Assembly: GCF_048007105.1 (NCBI RefSeq)
Contig: NZ_CP180352.1
Location: 3,844,001-3,908,000 of the forward strand
Direction of reading: 5' to 3'
From: Minwuia sp048007105
GTDB lineage: Bacteria; Pseudomonadota; Alphaproteobacteria; Minwuiales; Minwuiaceae
DNA length: 64,000 nucleotides
Position numbers and translations under genes: made by a program
Shown here: piece by piece, positions 54,700 through 63,005 of the stretch
Position numbering within the stretch: the stretch's first letter is position 1
Layout of the letters: each line of letters begins with the position of its first letter
The notes under the pieces: generated by a model
The model's database searches: none
What the model was told of the DNA's origin: nothing
Seen by the model: the letters and a program-made list of their open reading frames with translations, nothing else

Positions 54700-55758
54700 A
54701 TGTCCGTCTTCAGCTCCGTACATTTCGACGACCATGAGGAAGTAGTGTTCTGCCGGGACGCGGAAACGGGCCTGAACGCGATCATCGCGGTTCATGACAC
54801 GACGCTGGGCGCCGGTCTGGGCGGCTGCCGCTTCTGGGCTTACGAGACCGAGGACGAGGCGCTGACCGACGCGCTGCGCCTCTCCCGCGGCATGACCTAC
54901 AAGGCCGCGCTGGCCGGCACCGGCCGCGGCGGCGGCAAGTCGGTCATCATCGGCGATCCGCGCAGGATCGGCTCGCCCGACCTCTTCCGCGCCATGGGCC
55001 GCTTCGTCGAGGGTCTGGGCGGCAGCTACATCATCGCCGAGGATGTCGGCACCTCGCCGGCCGACATGGCGCATGTCCGCGAGACCACCCGCCACGTCGC
55101 CGGCCTTGCCGGCCAGTCCGGCGATCCCTCCCCGGCCACCGCATTGGGCACCTTTGTCGGCATCAAGGCCGCCCTGAAGCACAGCACCGGCTCCGGCGAT
55201 CTGACCGGCGTCCGCGTCGCGGTCCAGGGCCTCGGCCACGTGGGCTGGGACCTCTGCCAGCGCCTGCATTCGGCGGGCGCGGAGCTGGTCGTCTCCGACA
55301 TCCGTGACGAGATCACGAGCCGCGCTGTCCGCGAATTCGGCGCCACAGCCGTCGGCGTCGACAGCATTCACGCCGCCAGCGCCGACGTGTTCGCGCCCTG
55401 CGCCCTGGGTGCCGTGATCAATGACCGCACCCTGCCGAAGCTGAAGGCGAAGATCGTCGCCGGATCGGCCAACAACCAGCTGGCCGAGGACCGCCACGGC
55501 GACGTGCTGGCCGAACGCGGCGTGCTCTATGCGCCGGACTACGTGATCAATGCCGGCGGCATCATCAACATCGCCCATGAAGGCAAAGGCTACGATCAGG
55601 CCGAGGCATTCGCCCATGTCGAGACCATCGGCAAGACGCTGGCCGGCCTGTTCGCCCGGTCTGCAGAGGAAGGCGTCGCGCCACACCGGATGGCCGACCG
55701 CATGGCGCAGGAGGTCATCGCCGAGGCCCGCAAGAAGGCCCGTCTTCTAGCAGCCTGA
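54700..55758 (+). CDS. Leucine/valine-type amino-acid dehydrogenase
   Basis: 352 residues of the Glu/Leu/Phe/Val dehydrogenase family, NAD+-linked oxidative deamination of branched or aromatic amino acids. Catalytic Lys region GMTYKAALAGTGRGGGKSVI, then the C-terminal Rossmann domain with VAVQGLGHVGWDLCQRL. The length and the VHDTTLGAGLGGCRFWAY start group it with LeuDH rather than GDH. ATG 54700 has AAGGA 9 bases upstream; the frame extends 12 codons more but with no similarity. Not separable by eye into Leu, Val or Phe specificity. Confidence 0.9.
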   Translation: MSVFSSVHFDDHEEVVFCRDAETGLNAIIAVHDTTLGAGLGGCRFWAYETEDEALTDALRLSRGMTYKAALAGTGRGGGKSVIIGDPRRIGSPDLFRAMGRFVEGLGGSYIIAEDVGTSPADMAHVRETTRHVAGLAGQSGDPSPATALGTFVGIKAALKHSTGSGDLTGVRVAVQGLGHVGWDLCQRLHSAGAELVVSDIRDEITSRAVREFGATAVGVDSIHAASADVFAPCALGAVINDRTLPKLKAKIVAGSANNQLAEDRHGDVLAERGVLYAPDYVINAGGIINIAHEGKGYDQAEAFAHVETIGKTLAGLFARSAEEGVAPHRMADRMAQEVIAEARKKARLLAA

Positions 55759-55763
55759 CAAGC

Positions 55764-56384
55764 CTAGAGGTTCTGGATCAGTTCGATGCCGGCGTCGTGC
55801 ATGTCGTCGATGGCGGCGTCGAGCGAGCCATCCAGATCGATCGCCCGGCAGCCTTCCAGCACGACCGTCACGTCGAAGCCGAGCTGGCGCGCATCCAGCG
55901 CCGACCAGGCGACGCAGAAATCGGTCGCCAGTCCGCACATCACGATATGGCCGAAGCCGCGCTCCTGCGCCCAGCCACCGAGACCGGTCGGCGTCTTCTG
56001 GTCGTTCTCGAAGAAGGCCGAATAGCTGTCCAGTTCAGGCCGGAAGCCCTTGCGCACGATCAGCTCGGCGGGCGTCAGGTTCAGAACCGGATGAAACGCC
56101 GCGCCGTCGGTGCCCTGCACGCAATGGTCCGGCCACAGCGTCTGAGGGCCGTAGGCGGCCTGCATCTGGCCGAAAGGTTCGGCGTCGGCATGCGATGAGG
56201 CGAAGGAGGCGTGGCCCGCCGGATGCCAGTCCTGGGTCAGCGCGACATGGCGGAACCGCTCGATCAACGCATTCGCGACCGGCACGACCTTGTCGCCATC
56301 GGCGACGGCCAGCGCACCGCCCGGGCAGAAATCGTTCTGGATGTCGATCAGCAGCAGCAGATCGCGTGTCGGATCGGCAGTCAT
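55764..56384 (-). CDS. pncA: Nicotinamidase
   Basis: 206 residues, isochorismatase-like cysteine hydrolase. Catalytic Asp in LLIDIQNDFCPGGALAV, metal-binding DWHPAGHASF, Lys in IVRKGFRPELDSYSAF and nucleophile Cys in VMCGLATDFCVAWSALDA. Turns nicotinamide into nicotinate for NAD salvage. Gene converges with the dehydrogenase (6-base gap) and is 8 bases after the Lrp-domain gene. Confidence 0.94.
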   Translation of the reverse strand: MTADPTRDLLLLIDIQNDFCPGGALAVADGDKVVPVANALIERFRHVALTQDWHPAGHASFASSHADAEPFGQMQAAYGPQTLWPDHCVQGTDGAAFHPVLNLTPAELIVRKGFRPELDSYSAFFENDQKTPTGLGGWAQERGFGHIVMCGLATDFCVAWSALDARQLGFDVTVVLEGCRAIDLDGSLDAAIDDMHDAGIELIQNL

Positions 56385-56391
56385 TGCGGGA

Positions 56392-56634
56392 TCAGGCGAA
56401 GGCCTTGAACGTGATCGTCGTGAAGGTGTCCTTGATGCCGGGCAGCTTCTGCAGCGACTCGCAGACGAAGTGTCCGATGTCCTGATCGTCGGCCAGGTAG
56501 CACTTCATCAGCAGATCCCATTCGCCGGAGACCGAATGCACCTCGGAGACCTGCTCGACCGTTTCCACCGCATCGGCGGCGACGTCGTAGGACTTGCCGA
56601 GTTCGCACTTCACCCAGATGAAGATCGTCTGCAT
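56392..56634 (-). CDS. Stand-alone Lrp/AsnC ligand-binding (RAM) domain protein
   Basis: 80 residues comprising only the ligand-binding alpha/beta domain of Lrp family regulators (TIFIWVKCELGKSYDVAADA, SEVHSVSGEWDLLMKCYLADD, and the ending TFTTITFKAFA). There is no DNA-binding helix-turn-helix. Such stand-alone RAM domains bind amino acids and can form hetero-oligomers with full Lrp proteins. Position between pncA and the helicase, and close to a leucine-type dehydrogenase, is suggestive of amino-acid sensing but not proof. Confidence 0.88.
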   Translation of the reverse strand: MQTIFIWVKCELGKSYDVAADAVETVEQVSEVHSVSGEWDLLMKCYLADDQDIGHFVCESLQKLPGIKDTFTTITFKAFA

Positions 56635-56650
56635 TGCCGCCCCTCGCGCC

Positions 56651-58222
56651 TCAGGCCTGCTTTTCGCGCAGCGGCCGCTTCATGAAGGCCGGCATGTGGT
56701 CGCCCATGCCCTGGGGCGTGTTGCCGTCGCCCCTGGAACCGCTCTTGCGCGGCGCGGGCGCCCTGGTCTCGCGACGGTCGCCATCGCCGTTCGGCAGGGA
56801 GCGGGTGCCGCTGGACCCGCTGGCGGGTGCTTCCTCGCTCTCCTTCGCCTCGTCGTCGGCCTTGGCCGGCTTCGATTTCGATCCGCCCTTGCTGCCCTTC
56901 GATTCGTCGTCGGACTTCGCCGACTTCGACGCCGCCTTGTTCTCCTGCGGTTCCTCGTCGGACTTCGCCCGGCGGCTGCGGCGGCGGGGCTTCGGCTTGT
57001 CCTCGGCGGCGGTCTCGTCCTTCTCGTCGGCCGGCGCAGCGTCGTCCTTGTTATCCGCTTCGGCGGGCGCATCGGCGCTCAGATCGGCGCCCATCCCGTC
57101 GACTTCGGGGATTTCCTTGCGGATCAGCGTATGGATGGCGTCGAGCGCCTTCTGCTCCTTGGCCGTCACCAGCATGAAGGCCTTGCCGCGCTGACCGGCG
57201 CGGCCGGTGCGGCCGATGCGGTGCACGTAGTCGTCGGCATTGAAGGGCACGTCGAAATTGAAGACATGGCTGAGGCCCTGGATATCCAGTCCCCGGGCCG
57301 CCACGTCCGAACAGACCATGTATCGGGCCTGGTTCGTCTTGAACTTCTCCAGCGTCGCCATGCGGTCGACCTGGTCCATGTCGCCATGCAGGGCGACCGC
57401 GTCGTAGCCGTGCGACTGCATCGACTTCAGCAGGAGCTTCACGTCCGACTTGCGGTTGCAGAAGATCAGCGCGTTGCGGACGTTCTCGGCATCGATCAGC
57501 TTGCGCAGCGCCGCGCGCTTGGCCGGCGCGTCGCCGCGCACGAACAGACGCCGCTGCTCAACCGTCTCGGCGGGCGAGGCCGGCGGGGCCACCTCGACCT
57601 CACGCGGTTCGGTCAGGAACTTGTCGGCCAGCTTGCGGATCGGCTTCGGCATGGTGGCCGAGAAGAACAGCGTCTGGCGCTGCTTCGGCAGCAGCGAGAC
57701 GATGCGCTCGACATCCGGGATGAAGCCCATGTCCATCATCCGGTCCGCTTCGTCGATGACGAAGAACTGGATGCCGCGCAGCATGATCAGGCCGCGGTCG
57801 AACATGTCCTGCAACCGGCCCGGCGTCGCGATGATGATGTCGCAGATGCCGTCCAGATCGGCTTCCTGCTCCTTCGCGCCCAGACCACCGATGACCAGCG
57901 CCCGGGTCATCTTGCTGTTCTTCGCGTACATGTCGAAGCTGTCGGCGACCTGGGCGGCCAGTTCGCGCGTCGGCTCCAGCACCAGCGCCCGCGGCATGCG
58001 CGGCTTGGACACGCCCTGCGCCATGACGTCGATCATGGGCAGCAGGAAGGCCGCCGTCTTGCCGGTGCCGGTCTGCGCGGTACCGAGAATGTCCTTGCCC
58101 ATCAGGACATGGGGGATCGATTTCTCCTGAATCGGAGTGGCGGTCTTGTAGCCGGCCTCTTCGACGGCGCGGCATACCTCATCGCTGAGCCCCAGGTCCC
58201 TGAACGTCTTTGCAGTGCTGAT
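56651..58222 (-). CDS. DEAD-box RNA helicase (RhlE-like), possible ATC start
   Basis: About 523 residues. All motifs visible: TATPIQ (Q), AQTGTGKTAAF (I), PTRELAAQ (Ia), IATPGRLQ (Ib), DEADRMMDMG (II), FSATMP (III), CNRKSD, ARGLDIQG, HRIGRTGRAG (VI). A charged low-complexity tail of about 150 residues (Lys/Asp/Glu/Ser, with RRRSRRAK) follows, as in RhlE-type proteins. No ATG or GTG is near the conserved start. ATC at 58222 has GAAGGAG 8 bases upstream and gives ISTAKTFRDLGLS. Next candidate is TTG 58333, which would add 37 unrelated residues and lacks a ribosome site. Confidence 0.88.
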   Translation of the reverse strand: MSTAKTFRDLGLSDEVCRAVEEAGYKTATPIQEKSIPHVLMGKDILGTAQTGTGKTAAFLLPMIDVMAQGVSKPRMPRALVLEPTRELAAQVADSFDMYAKNSKMTRALVIGGLGAKEQEADLDGICDIIIATPGRLQDMFDRGLIMLRGIQFFVIDEADRMMDMGFIPDVERIVSLLPKQRQTLFFSATMPKPIRKLADKFLTEPREVEVAPPASPAETVEQRRLFVRGDAPAKRAALRKLIDAENVRNALIFCNRKSDVKLLLKSMQSHGYDAVALHGDMDQVDRMATLEKFKTNQARYMVCSDVAARGLDIQGLSHVFNFDVPFNADDYVHRIGRTGRAGQRGKAFMLVTAKEQKALDAIHTLIRKEIPEVDGMGADLSADAPAEADNKDDAAPADEKDETAAEDKPKPRRRSRRAKSDEEPQENKAASKSAKSDDESKGSKGGSKSKPAKADDEAKESEEAPASGSSGTRSLPNGDGDRRETRAPAPRKSGSRGDGNTPQGMGDHMPAFMKRPLREKQA

Positions 58223-58304
58223 ACCGAATTCTCCTTCGGGGGTGCGCTTCGAATACTTGCCTCGAGCGCCGTCGATTCTGTCAGTCCCGAACCGTATTGC
58301 GGAG

Positions 58305-58333
58305 GACGTAGTAGAGCCGCTATCCCTTGTCAA
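58305..58333 (-). promoter_or_regulatory. Weak candidate promoter for the helicase gene
   Basis: TTGACA on the minus strand (58328-58333), 17-base spacer, then TACGTC (58305-58310; only a poor -10). It would give a leader of about 80 bases before ATC 58222. The -35 is good, the -10 is not. Confidence 0.3.
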
Positions 58334-58359
58334 TCAAGGATTCAAGGGCGGAAGGACGC

Positions 58360-59058
58360 ATGCGGAAGCAGAACCTCCTGTTGGTGCCCGGCCTGCTCTG
58401 CACGGCGCGTCTCTGGCGCGACCAGATCGAGGGCCTGGACGACATCGCGGAGATGACCGTGGCGCGGCATCAGCTCGACGCCTCGATCGAGGAGATCGCC
58501 CGGCGGGTGCTGTCGGAAGCGCCGGACCGGTTCGCGCTGGCGGGGCTTTCGATGGGCGGCTACATCGTCTTCGAGATCTGGCGTCAGGCGCCGGAGCGGG
58601 TAAGCCGCATTGCCCTGCTGGATACCCGTGCGACCCTCGATCCGCCGGAAACCACGAAGGAACGCCTGGAACAGCTCAAGCTGATCGAAAGGGGCCGCTT
58701 CACCGGCATCCACCGCAAGCTGGCGCCCAGCTTCGTGCATCCGGACCGGGCAGATGAGACCGCGCTGATCGACGCCATCACCGGCATGGCGACCGAAACC
58801 GGCAAGAACGGGTTCGTCAATCAGACCAAGGCGATCATGGGCCGTGTGGATTCTCGACCGACCTGCCGGACCATCGACGTGCCGACGCTGGTCCTCTGTG
58901 GCCGTCAGGACACGCGCACGCCGATCCACATGCATGAGGAGATGCACGGGCTCATTCCCGGCTCGCGAATGGTCATCATCGAGGATTGCGGCCACCTGTC
59001 TCCGATGGAGCGGCCGGACGAGGTGAACACCGAACTCAGGGCATGGCTGGCCGCCTAG
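58360..59058 (+). CDS. Alpha/beta hydrolase
   Basis: 232 residues. N-terminal LLLVPGLLCTARLWRDQ carries the oxyanion segment, the nucleophile Ser is in LAGLSMGGYIVFEIW (GLSMGG elbow), Asp in LCGRQDTRTPIHMHEE, and His in IIEDCGHLSPMERPDEV. The small cap (residues ~105-165) fits esterase or C-C hydrolase members. ATG 58360 is the conserved start; an upstream ATG at 58327 would add 11 residues. It runs toward paaE, overlapping its end by 4 bases. Substrate unknown. Confidence 0.85.
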   Translation: MRKQNLLLVPGLLCTARLWRDQIEGLDDIAEMTVARHQLDASIEEIARRVLSEAPDRFALAGLSMGGYIVFEIWRQAPERVSRIALLDTRATLDPPETTKERLEQLKLIERGRFTGIHRKLAPSFVHPDRADETALIDAITGMATETGKNGFVNQTKAIMGRVDSRPTCRTIDVPTLVLCGRQDTRTPIHMHEEMHGLIPGSRMVIIEDCGHLSPMERPDEVNTELRAWLAA

Positions 59059-60133
59059 CCGCGGTCGTCGAAGTCCAGCACGACCCTGTCGGTCAGCGGC
59101 ACGGCCTGGCAGGACAGGACGTAGCCGGCCTCGATCTCTTCGGGGTCGATGCCGTAGGTCTTGTCCATCTCGACCTCGCCTTCGACCAGCTTCGCGCGGC
59201 AGGTGCAGCACATGCCGCCCTTGCAGGCGAAGGGCAGGTCCGCCTGATTGGCCAGCGCGGCATCCAGAATGGCGGTGCCGTCATCGACCATGTCGAAGTC
59301 CATGCGGTGACCGTCGACGATGACGCCGACATGGCGGACCGGCAGGCTTTCGCCGGGCGCGGCGACTTTCTTCGGCTTCGGGTTGCCGTCCTCGGCCGGC
59401 GTGAACAGTTCGAAGCGGATGCGTTCGCGCTCCACGCCTTTTGCGGCCAGCGCAGCCTGTGCAGCCTCGATCATCTCCTGCGGGCCGCAGAGATAGAACG
59501 CCTCGGCGCCGTCCACGTCGATCACGCGCTCCAGCATGGTGTCCAGCTTCTCCCGGTCGATGCGGCCGTTCAGCAGCGGCGCGTCCTGCAGTTCACGGCT
59601 GAGGACGTGCATGATCGAGAGGCGCGAGGGGAAACGGTTCTTCAGGTCCTCCAGTTCCTCGCGGAAGATCACGGAGACCGTGGCCCGGTTGCCATAGACG
59701 ACCGTGACCGAGGATTTCGGTTCGCAGAGCAGCGCCGCGCGGACGATGGACAGGATCGGGGTGATGCCGGAGCCGGCGCGATGCAGACGTAATGGGCCTC
59801 GCGCGCCGCATCCGGTTTCAGCACGAAGCGGCCGTCCGGCTTCATCACGTCGATGGGGTCGCCGGGGCCGATATCGTCATTGGCGAACGTGGAAAACAGA
59901 CCGCCCTCGACCTTGCGGATGGCGACGCGGAGTTCGCCGTCGGTGGGGCCGGAGCAGATCGAATAGGACCGCCGCACCTCGCGCCCGCCGACATCGGCCT
60001 TGAGCGTCAGATACTGCCCGGCCGTGAAGGCGAAGTCGCCCTTCAGCGCCTCCGGCACGTCGAAGGCGATGGAGACGCTGTCCGCGGTCTCCCGGCGGAC
60101 GTCGGCAACGGTGAGCGTGTTGAACAGGGACAT
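59055..60133 (-). pseudogene. paaE: Phenylacetyl-CoA epoxidase reductase subunit PaaE, with a -1 frameshift
   Basis: Two minus-strand frames together give the usual ~359-residue PaaE: an FNR-like FAD domain (RRSYSICSG), an NADPH domain (AEAFYLCGPQEMIEAA) and a C-terminal plant-type [2Fe-2S] domain (FACKGGMCCTCRAKLVEG, last Cys in LSCQAV). PaaE passes electrons to the PaaABC monooxygenase. After HYVCIA the frame is lost and resumes as AGSGITPILSIVRAALL. One missing base in GCGCG at about 59776-59780 accounts for it. Every other part is conserved, so a sequencing or very recent error is likely. If real, the epoxidase would lack its reductase. Confidence 0.85.
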
Positions 60134-60167
60134 GCGGTTATCCTCCGCCTGGAAACGGGGTCAAGAC

Positions 60168-60255
60168 TGTCACCCCCGCCTTGTGCGGGGGTCCGGAGCG
60201 GCTCCGCCGCAAATCTTCAGGTTCGACCGGATGCCCGCACAAGGCGGGCATGACA
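60168..60255. repeat. Palindromic intergenic repeat between paaD and paaE
   Basis: 88 bases with inverted ends TGTCA...TGACA. Each 29-base arm forms its own hairpin, and the arms match one another in 25 of 29 positions, with the four differences in paired positions so pairing is kept in both. It resembles the TGTCA-type REP/PU-like repeats scattered in alphaproteobacterial intergenic regions. Confidence 0.75.
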
Positions 60256-60286
60256 GGCTGGCTTGCGCCTTCCGGCCCGGTCAGGT

Positions 60287-60781
60287 TCAGTGGCACTTGA
60301 AATAGTCGAACGGCTCCAGGCAGGTGCGGCACTGGTAGAGCGCCTTGCAGGCCGTGGAGCCGAACAGGCTCTTGAGTTCGGTGTCGGCCGCGCCGCAATG
60401 CGGGCAGTCGACCTGCGGCTCCTCGCCGAGCAAGTGACGCTTGTCGGTTGCGCGGCCCACGGGCGGGGCGATACCCGCCTCCCTCAGCTTGGCGTGACCC
60501 TCGGGCGTGATCTCGTCCGTCGACCATGCGGGCGACAGCACCAGATCCACATTCACCGCCGTGCACCCGCCCTCGACCAGTCTCTCGTGGATCAGCAGCT
60601 TCATCATGTCGGTTGCCGGACAGCCGGTATAGGTCGGCGACATGCGCACCGTCGCCGCGCCCCCGCCCGTCACCTCGACGCCGCGGATGACGCCGAGATC
60701 CAGCAGGCTGAGATTCGGGATCTCGGGATCCGGCACCTCGGCGAGCATCGCCCAGACGTCCTCTTCGGATACGGCCTGCAT
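60287..60781 (-). CDS. paaD: Phenylacetate-CoA oxygenase maturation protein PaaD
   Basis: 164 residues. The N-terminal MIP18/DUF59 domain (EVPDPEIPNLSLLDLGVI; MSPTYTGCPATDMMKLLI) is that of Fe-S cluster or di-iron maturation factors. The C-terminal zinc ribbon (CPHCGAADTELKSLF; CRTCLEPFDYFKCH) is distinctive for PaaD (older name PaaJ). Needed for PaaABC activity. 11 bases downstream of paaC and 153 upstream of paaE, where the palindromic repeat lies. Confidence 0.94.
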   Translation of the reverse strand: MQAVSEEDVWAMLAEVPDPEIPNLSLLDLGVIRGVEVTGGGAATVRMSPTYTGCPATDMMKLLIHERLVEGGCTAVNVDLVLSPAWSTDEITPEGHAKLREAGIAPPVGRATDKRHLLGEEPQVDCPHCGAADTELKSLFGSTACKALYQCRTCLEPFDYFKCH

Positions 60782-60792
60782 GTCGCGCCCGC

Positions 60793-61563
60793 CTACCAGG
60801 TCATTCCCGGATAGGTCCGCTGCATGAAGCTCATCTCGGACAGCAGATAGCCGAGATGCTCGGTATGCTTGCCCTCGTGGCGGCCGCCGATGACCGTCCA
60901 GCCCTGATCCGGCCAGTCCAGGGTGGCTTCGGCGAGCACGCCGCGGATATCGGCCTCCCAGTCCTCGCGCAGCGAGCCCAGATCCGGGCCGACACCGGCC
61001 TCGGCCATTTGCCGGTCGATCCCGTCCATCTCGAAGAACTCGCCGGTGAAGCCGTAGAGCTCGGCGAAGGCCTTCGCGATGCGGTCATGGCTTTCATCGG
61101 TGCCGTCGCCGAGACGAACCACCCAGCTGGCCGAATGACGGCGGTGATAGGCGACTTCCTTCACCGCCTTGGCGGCGATCTCGGCGATGCGGGTGTCTGT
61201 CGAGTTCACCAGTGCCTGCATCAGGCGCAGGTTGAAGGCGTCGAACAGGAACTGCCGGGCGATGGTGACGGCATAGTCGCCATTCGGCTGCTCGACCAGC
61301 AGCAGATTGTTCATGTCCCGCTCGGCGCGCAGGAAGGCGAGATCGTCCTCGCTGCGGCCCTTGCCCTCGACCTCAGCGGCGTACTGGTAGAACAGCCGCG
61401 CCTGGCCGATCAGGTCCAGCGCGACGTTGGTCAGCGCGATGTCTTCCTCGATGATGGGACCATGGCCGCACCATTCGCCCAGCCGGTGGCTGAGGATGTG
61501 CGCCGTGTCGGCCAGCCGGAGGAGGTAGCGGAACAGCGCCTCTTCATGCGTCGGCGCGGCCAT
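60793..61563 (-). CDS. paaC: Phenylacetyl-CoA epoxidase structural subunit PaaC
   Basis: 256 residues (ATG 61563; an in-frame TTG one codon earlier is less likely). Family landmarks LADTAHILSHRLGEWCGHGP, IALTNVALDLIGQARLFYQY, KAVKEVAYHRRHSASWVVRL and GGRHEGKHTEHLGYLLSEM. PaaC is the catalytically silent ferritin-like partner of PaaA. Its ATG overlaps the paaB stop (TGATG). Confidence 0.95.
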   Translation of the reverse strand: MAAPTHEEALFRYLLRLADTAHILSHRLGEWCGHGPIIEEDIALTNVALDLIGQARLFYQYAAEVEGKGRSEDDLAFLRAERDMNNLLLVEQPNGDYAVTIARQFLFDAFNLRLMQALVNSTDTRIAEIAAKAVKEVAYHRRHSASWVVRLGDGTDESHDRIAKAFAELYGFTGEFFEMDGIDRQMAEAGVGPDLGSLREDWEADIRGVLAEATLDWPDQGWTVIGGRHEGKHTEHLGYLLSEMSFMQRTYPGMTW

Positions 61564-61853
61564 CAAAGGTTCTCCACGCCGTCGGGCACGGAATAGAAGG
61601 TCGGATGGCGGTAGACCTTGTCGCCGGCCGGATCGAACAGCTCGCCCTTGGCCGACGGCTCGGAGGCGACGATGTCTTCCGACTTCACCACCCAGATCGA
61701 GACGCCCTCTGAGCGGCGGGTATAGAGGTCGCGCGCGTTCTGGATCGCCATCTCGGCGTCAGGCGCGTGCAGGCTGCCGGCGTGCTTGTGGTTCAGCCCG
61801 TCGCGGCTGCGGATGAAGACTTCCCAGAGGGGCCATTCGCGGCGTGCGGTCAT
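61563..61853 (-). CDS. paaB: Phenylacetyl-CoA epoxidase subunit PaaB
   Basis: 96 residues, the usual size. WPLWEVFIRSRDGLNHKHAG is the conserved start of the family, followed by NARDLYTRRSEGVSIWVVKS and a GDKVYRHPTFYSVPDGV end. It bridges PaaAC heterodimers. Between paaA (17-base gap) and paaC (overlap). Confidence 0.96.
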   Translation of the reverse strand: MTARREWPLWEVFIRSRDGLNHKHAGSLHAPDAEMAIQNARDLYTRRSEGVSIWVVKSEDIVASEPSAKGELFDPAGDKVYRHPTFYSVPDGVENL

Positions 61854-61870
61854 CCTGGTTTCCTCCCCGG

Positions 61871-62845
61871 TCAGGCTGCGGACTTCGCGGCGCGGGCGCG
61901 CTTCTTCTCGGCATGGGCCAGCGCGGCCTCACGCACCCAGGCGCCGTTCTCGTGCGCCTCGCGGCGGTTGCGCAGGCGATCACGGTTGCAGAGCCCGTTG
62001 CCCTTCACGACCTGCCAGAACTCGTCCCAGTCGATGGCGCCGAAATCGTAGTGACCGCGCTCCTCGTTCCACTTCAGATCGGCGTCGGGCAGGGTCAGGC
62101 CCAGGAACTCCGCCTGCGGCACGGTCATGTCGACGAACTTCTGGCGCAGCTCGTCATTGGACTGGCGCTTCACCTTCCATCCGAAGGAGATCGCGGAGTT
62201 CGGCGAGTCGGCGTCGTGCGGCCCGAACATCATCAGCACCGGCCACCACCAGCGGTCCAGCGCATCCTGCGCCATCGCCTTCTGCTCCGGCGCGCCATGC
62301 GCCAGCGTGGTCATGATCTCGAAGCCCTGACGCTGGTGGAAGCTCTCTTCCTTGCAGATGCGGACCATGGCGCGGGCGTAGGGGCCGTAGGAGGTGCGGC
62401 AGAGCGCGACCTGATTGACGATGGCCGCACCATCGACCAGCCAGCCGATGGCGCCGATATCGGCCCAGGTCAGCGCCGGATAGTTGAAGATCGACGAATA
62501 CTTCGCCTTGCCCGAATGCAGGTCCTCCAGCATCTGCTGGCGGCTGAAGCCGAGGGTCTCGGCGGCGCTGTAGAGATAGGCGGCGTGGCCGGCCTCGTCC
62601 TGGATCTTGGCCAGCAGCGCGGCCTTGCGGCGGAGCGTCGGGGCGCGCGTGATCCAGTTCCCCTCCGGCAGCATGCCGACATATTCGGAATGCGCGTGCT
62701 GGGAAATCTGGCGGACCATGAACTTGCGGAACCGCTCGGGCATCCAGTCGCGCGGCTCGATCTTGCGCTCGTCGTCGACGGCCGCCTGGAAGGCTGCCTC
62801 CAGCTCTGGATCGTCCTGGTCCACCGCTCGGATCTGGTCGTTCAT
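61871..62845 (-). CDS. paaA: Phenylacetyl-CoA epoxidase catalytic subunit PaaA
   Basis: 324 residues, di-iron monooxygenase of the ferritin-like superfamily that forms the 1,2-epoxide of phenylacetyl-CoA. The iron-ligand regions are KIQDEAGHAAYLYSAAE and RICKEESFHQRQGFE (Ex2H pattern in both), with RWWWPVLMMFGPHD. First gene of paaABCDE. PaaG, PaaZ, PaaK and PaaX are not in the window, so the rest of the pathway must be elsewhere. Confidence 0.97.
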   Translation of the reverse strand: MNDQIRAVDQDDPELEAAFQAAVDDERKIEPRDWMPERFRKFMVRQISQHAHSEYVGMLPEGNWITRAPTLRRKAALLAKIQDEAGHAAYLYSAAETLGFSRQQMLEDLHSGKAKYSSIFNYPALTWADIGAIGWLVDGAAIVNQVALCRTSYGPYARAMVRICKEESFHQRQGFEIMTTLAHGAPEQKAMAQDALDRWWWPVLMMFGPHDADSPNSAISFGWKVKRQSNDELRQKFVDMTVPQAEFLGLTLPDADLKWNEERGHYDFGAIDWDEFWQVVKGNGLCNRDRLRNRREAHENGAWVREAALAHAEKKRARAAKSAA

Positions 62846-62926
62846 CCGGTCCTCCCCATGTCGGGCGACGTCTGGTTCGGGGCACGGACGGAGTCCGGGA
62901 CTGCCCCAGCGTCATCTCTCGACAAT

Positions 62927-62967
62927 ATGATACACGATTTTCCGGATTCTACAATAATTCTGTATCA
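62927..62967 (-). promoter_or_regulatory. paaA promoter lying within an inverted repeat (probable operator)
   Basis: On the minus strand, TTGTAG (-35, 62949-62954), 16 bases, then TATCAT (-10, 62927-62932). TGATACA at 62928-62934 and TGTATCA at 62961-62967 are exact inverted half-sites around it, and a second TACA-N7-TGTA pair sits at 62950-62964. Repression by a PaaX-, PaaR/TetR- or GntR-type factor blocking the promoter is the natural reading. The regulator is not in the window. Confidence 0.6.
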
Positions 62968-63005
62968 CATTAATCCGTGATGCGGTTCAGGGACGTAGCT
63001 GGGCC

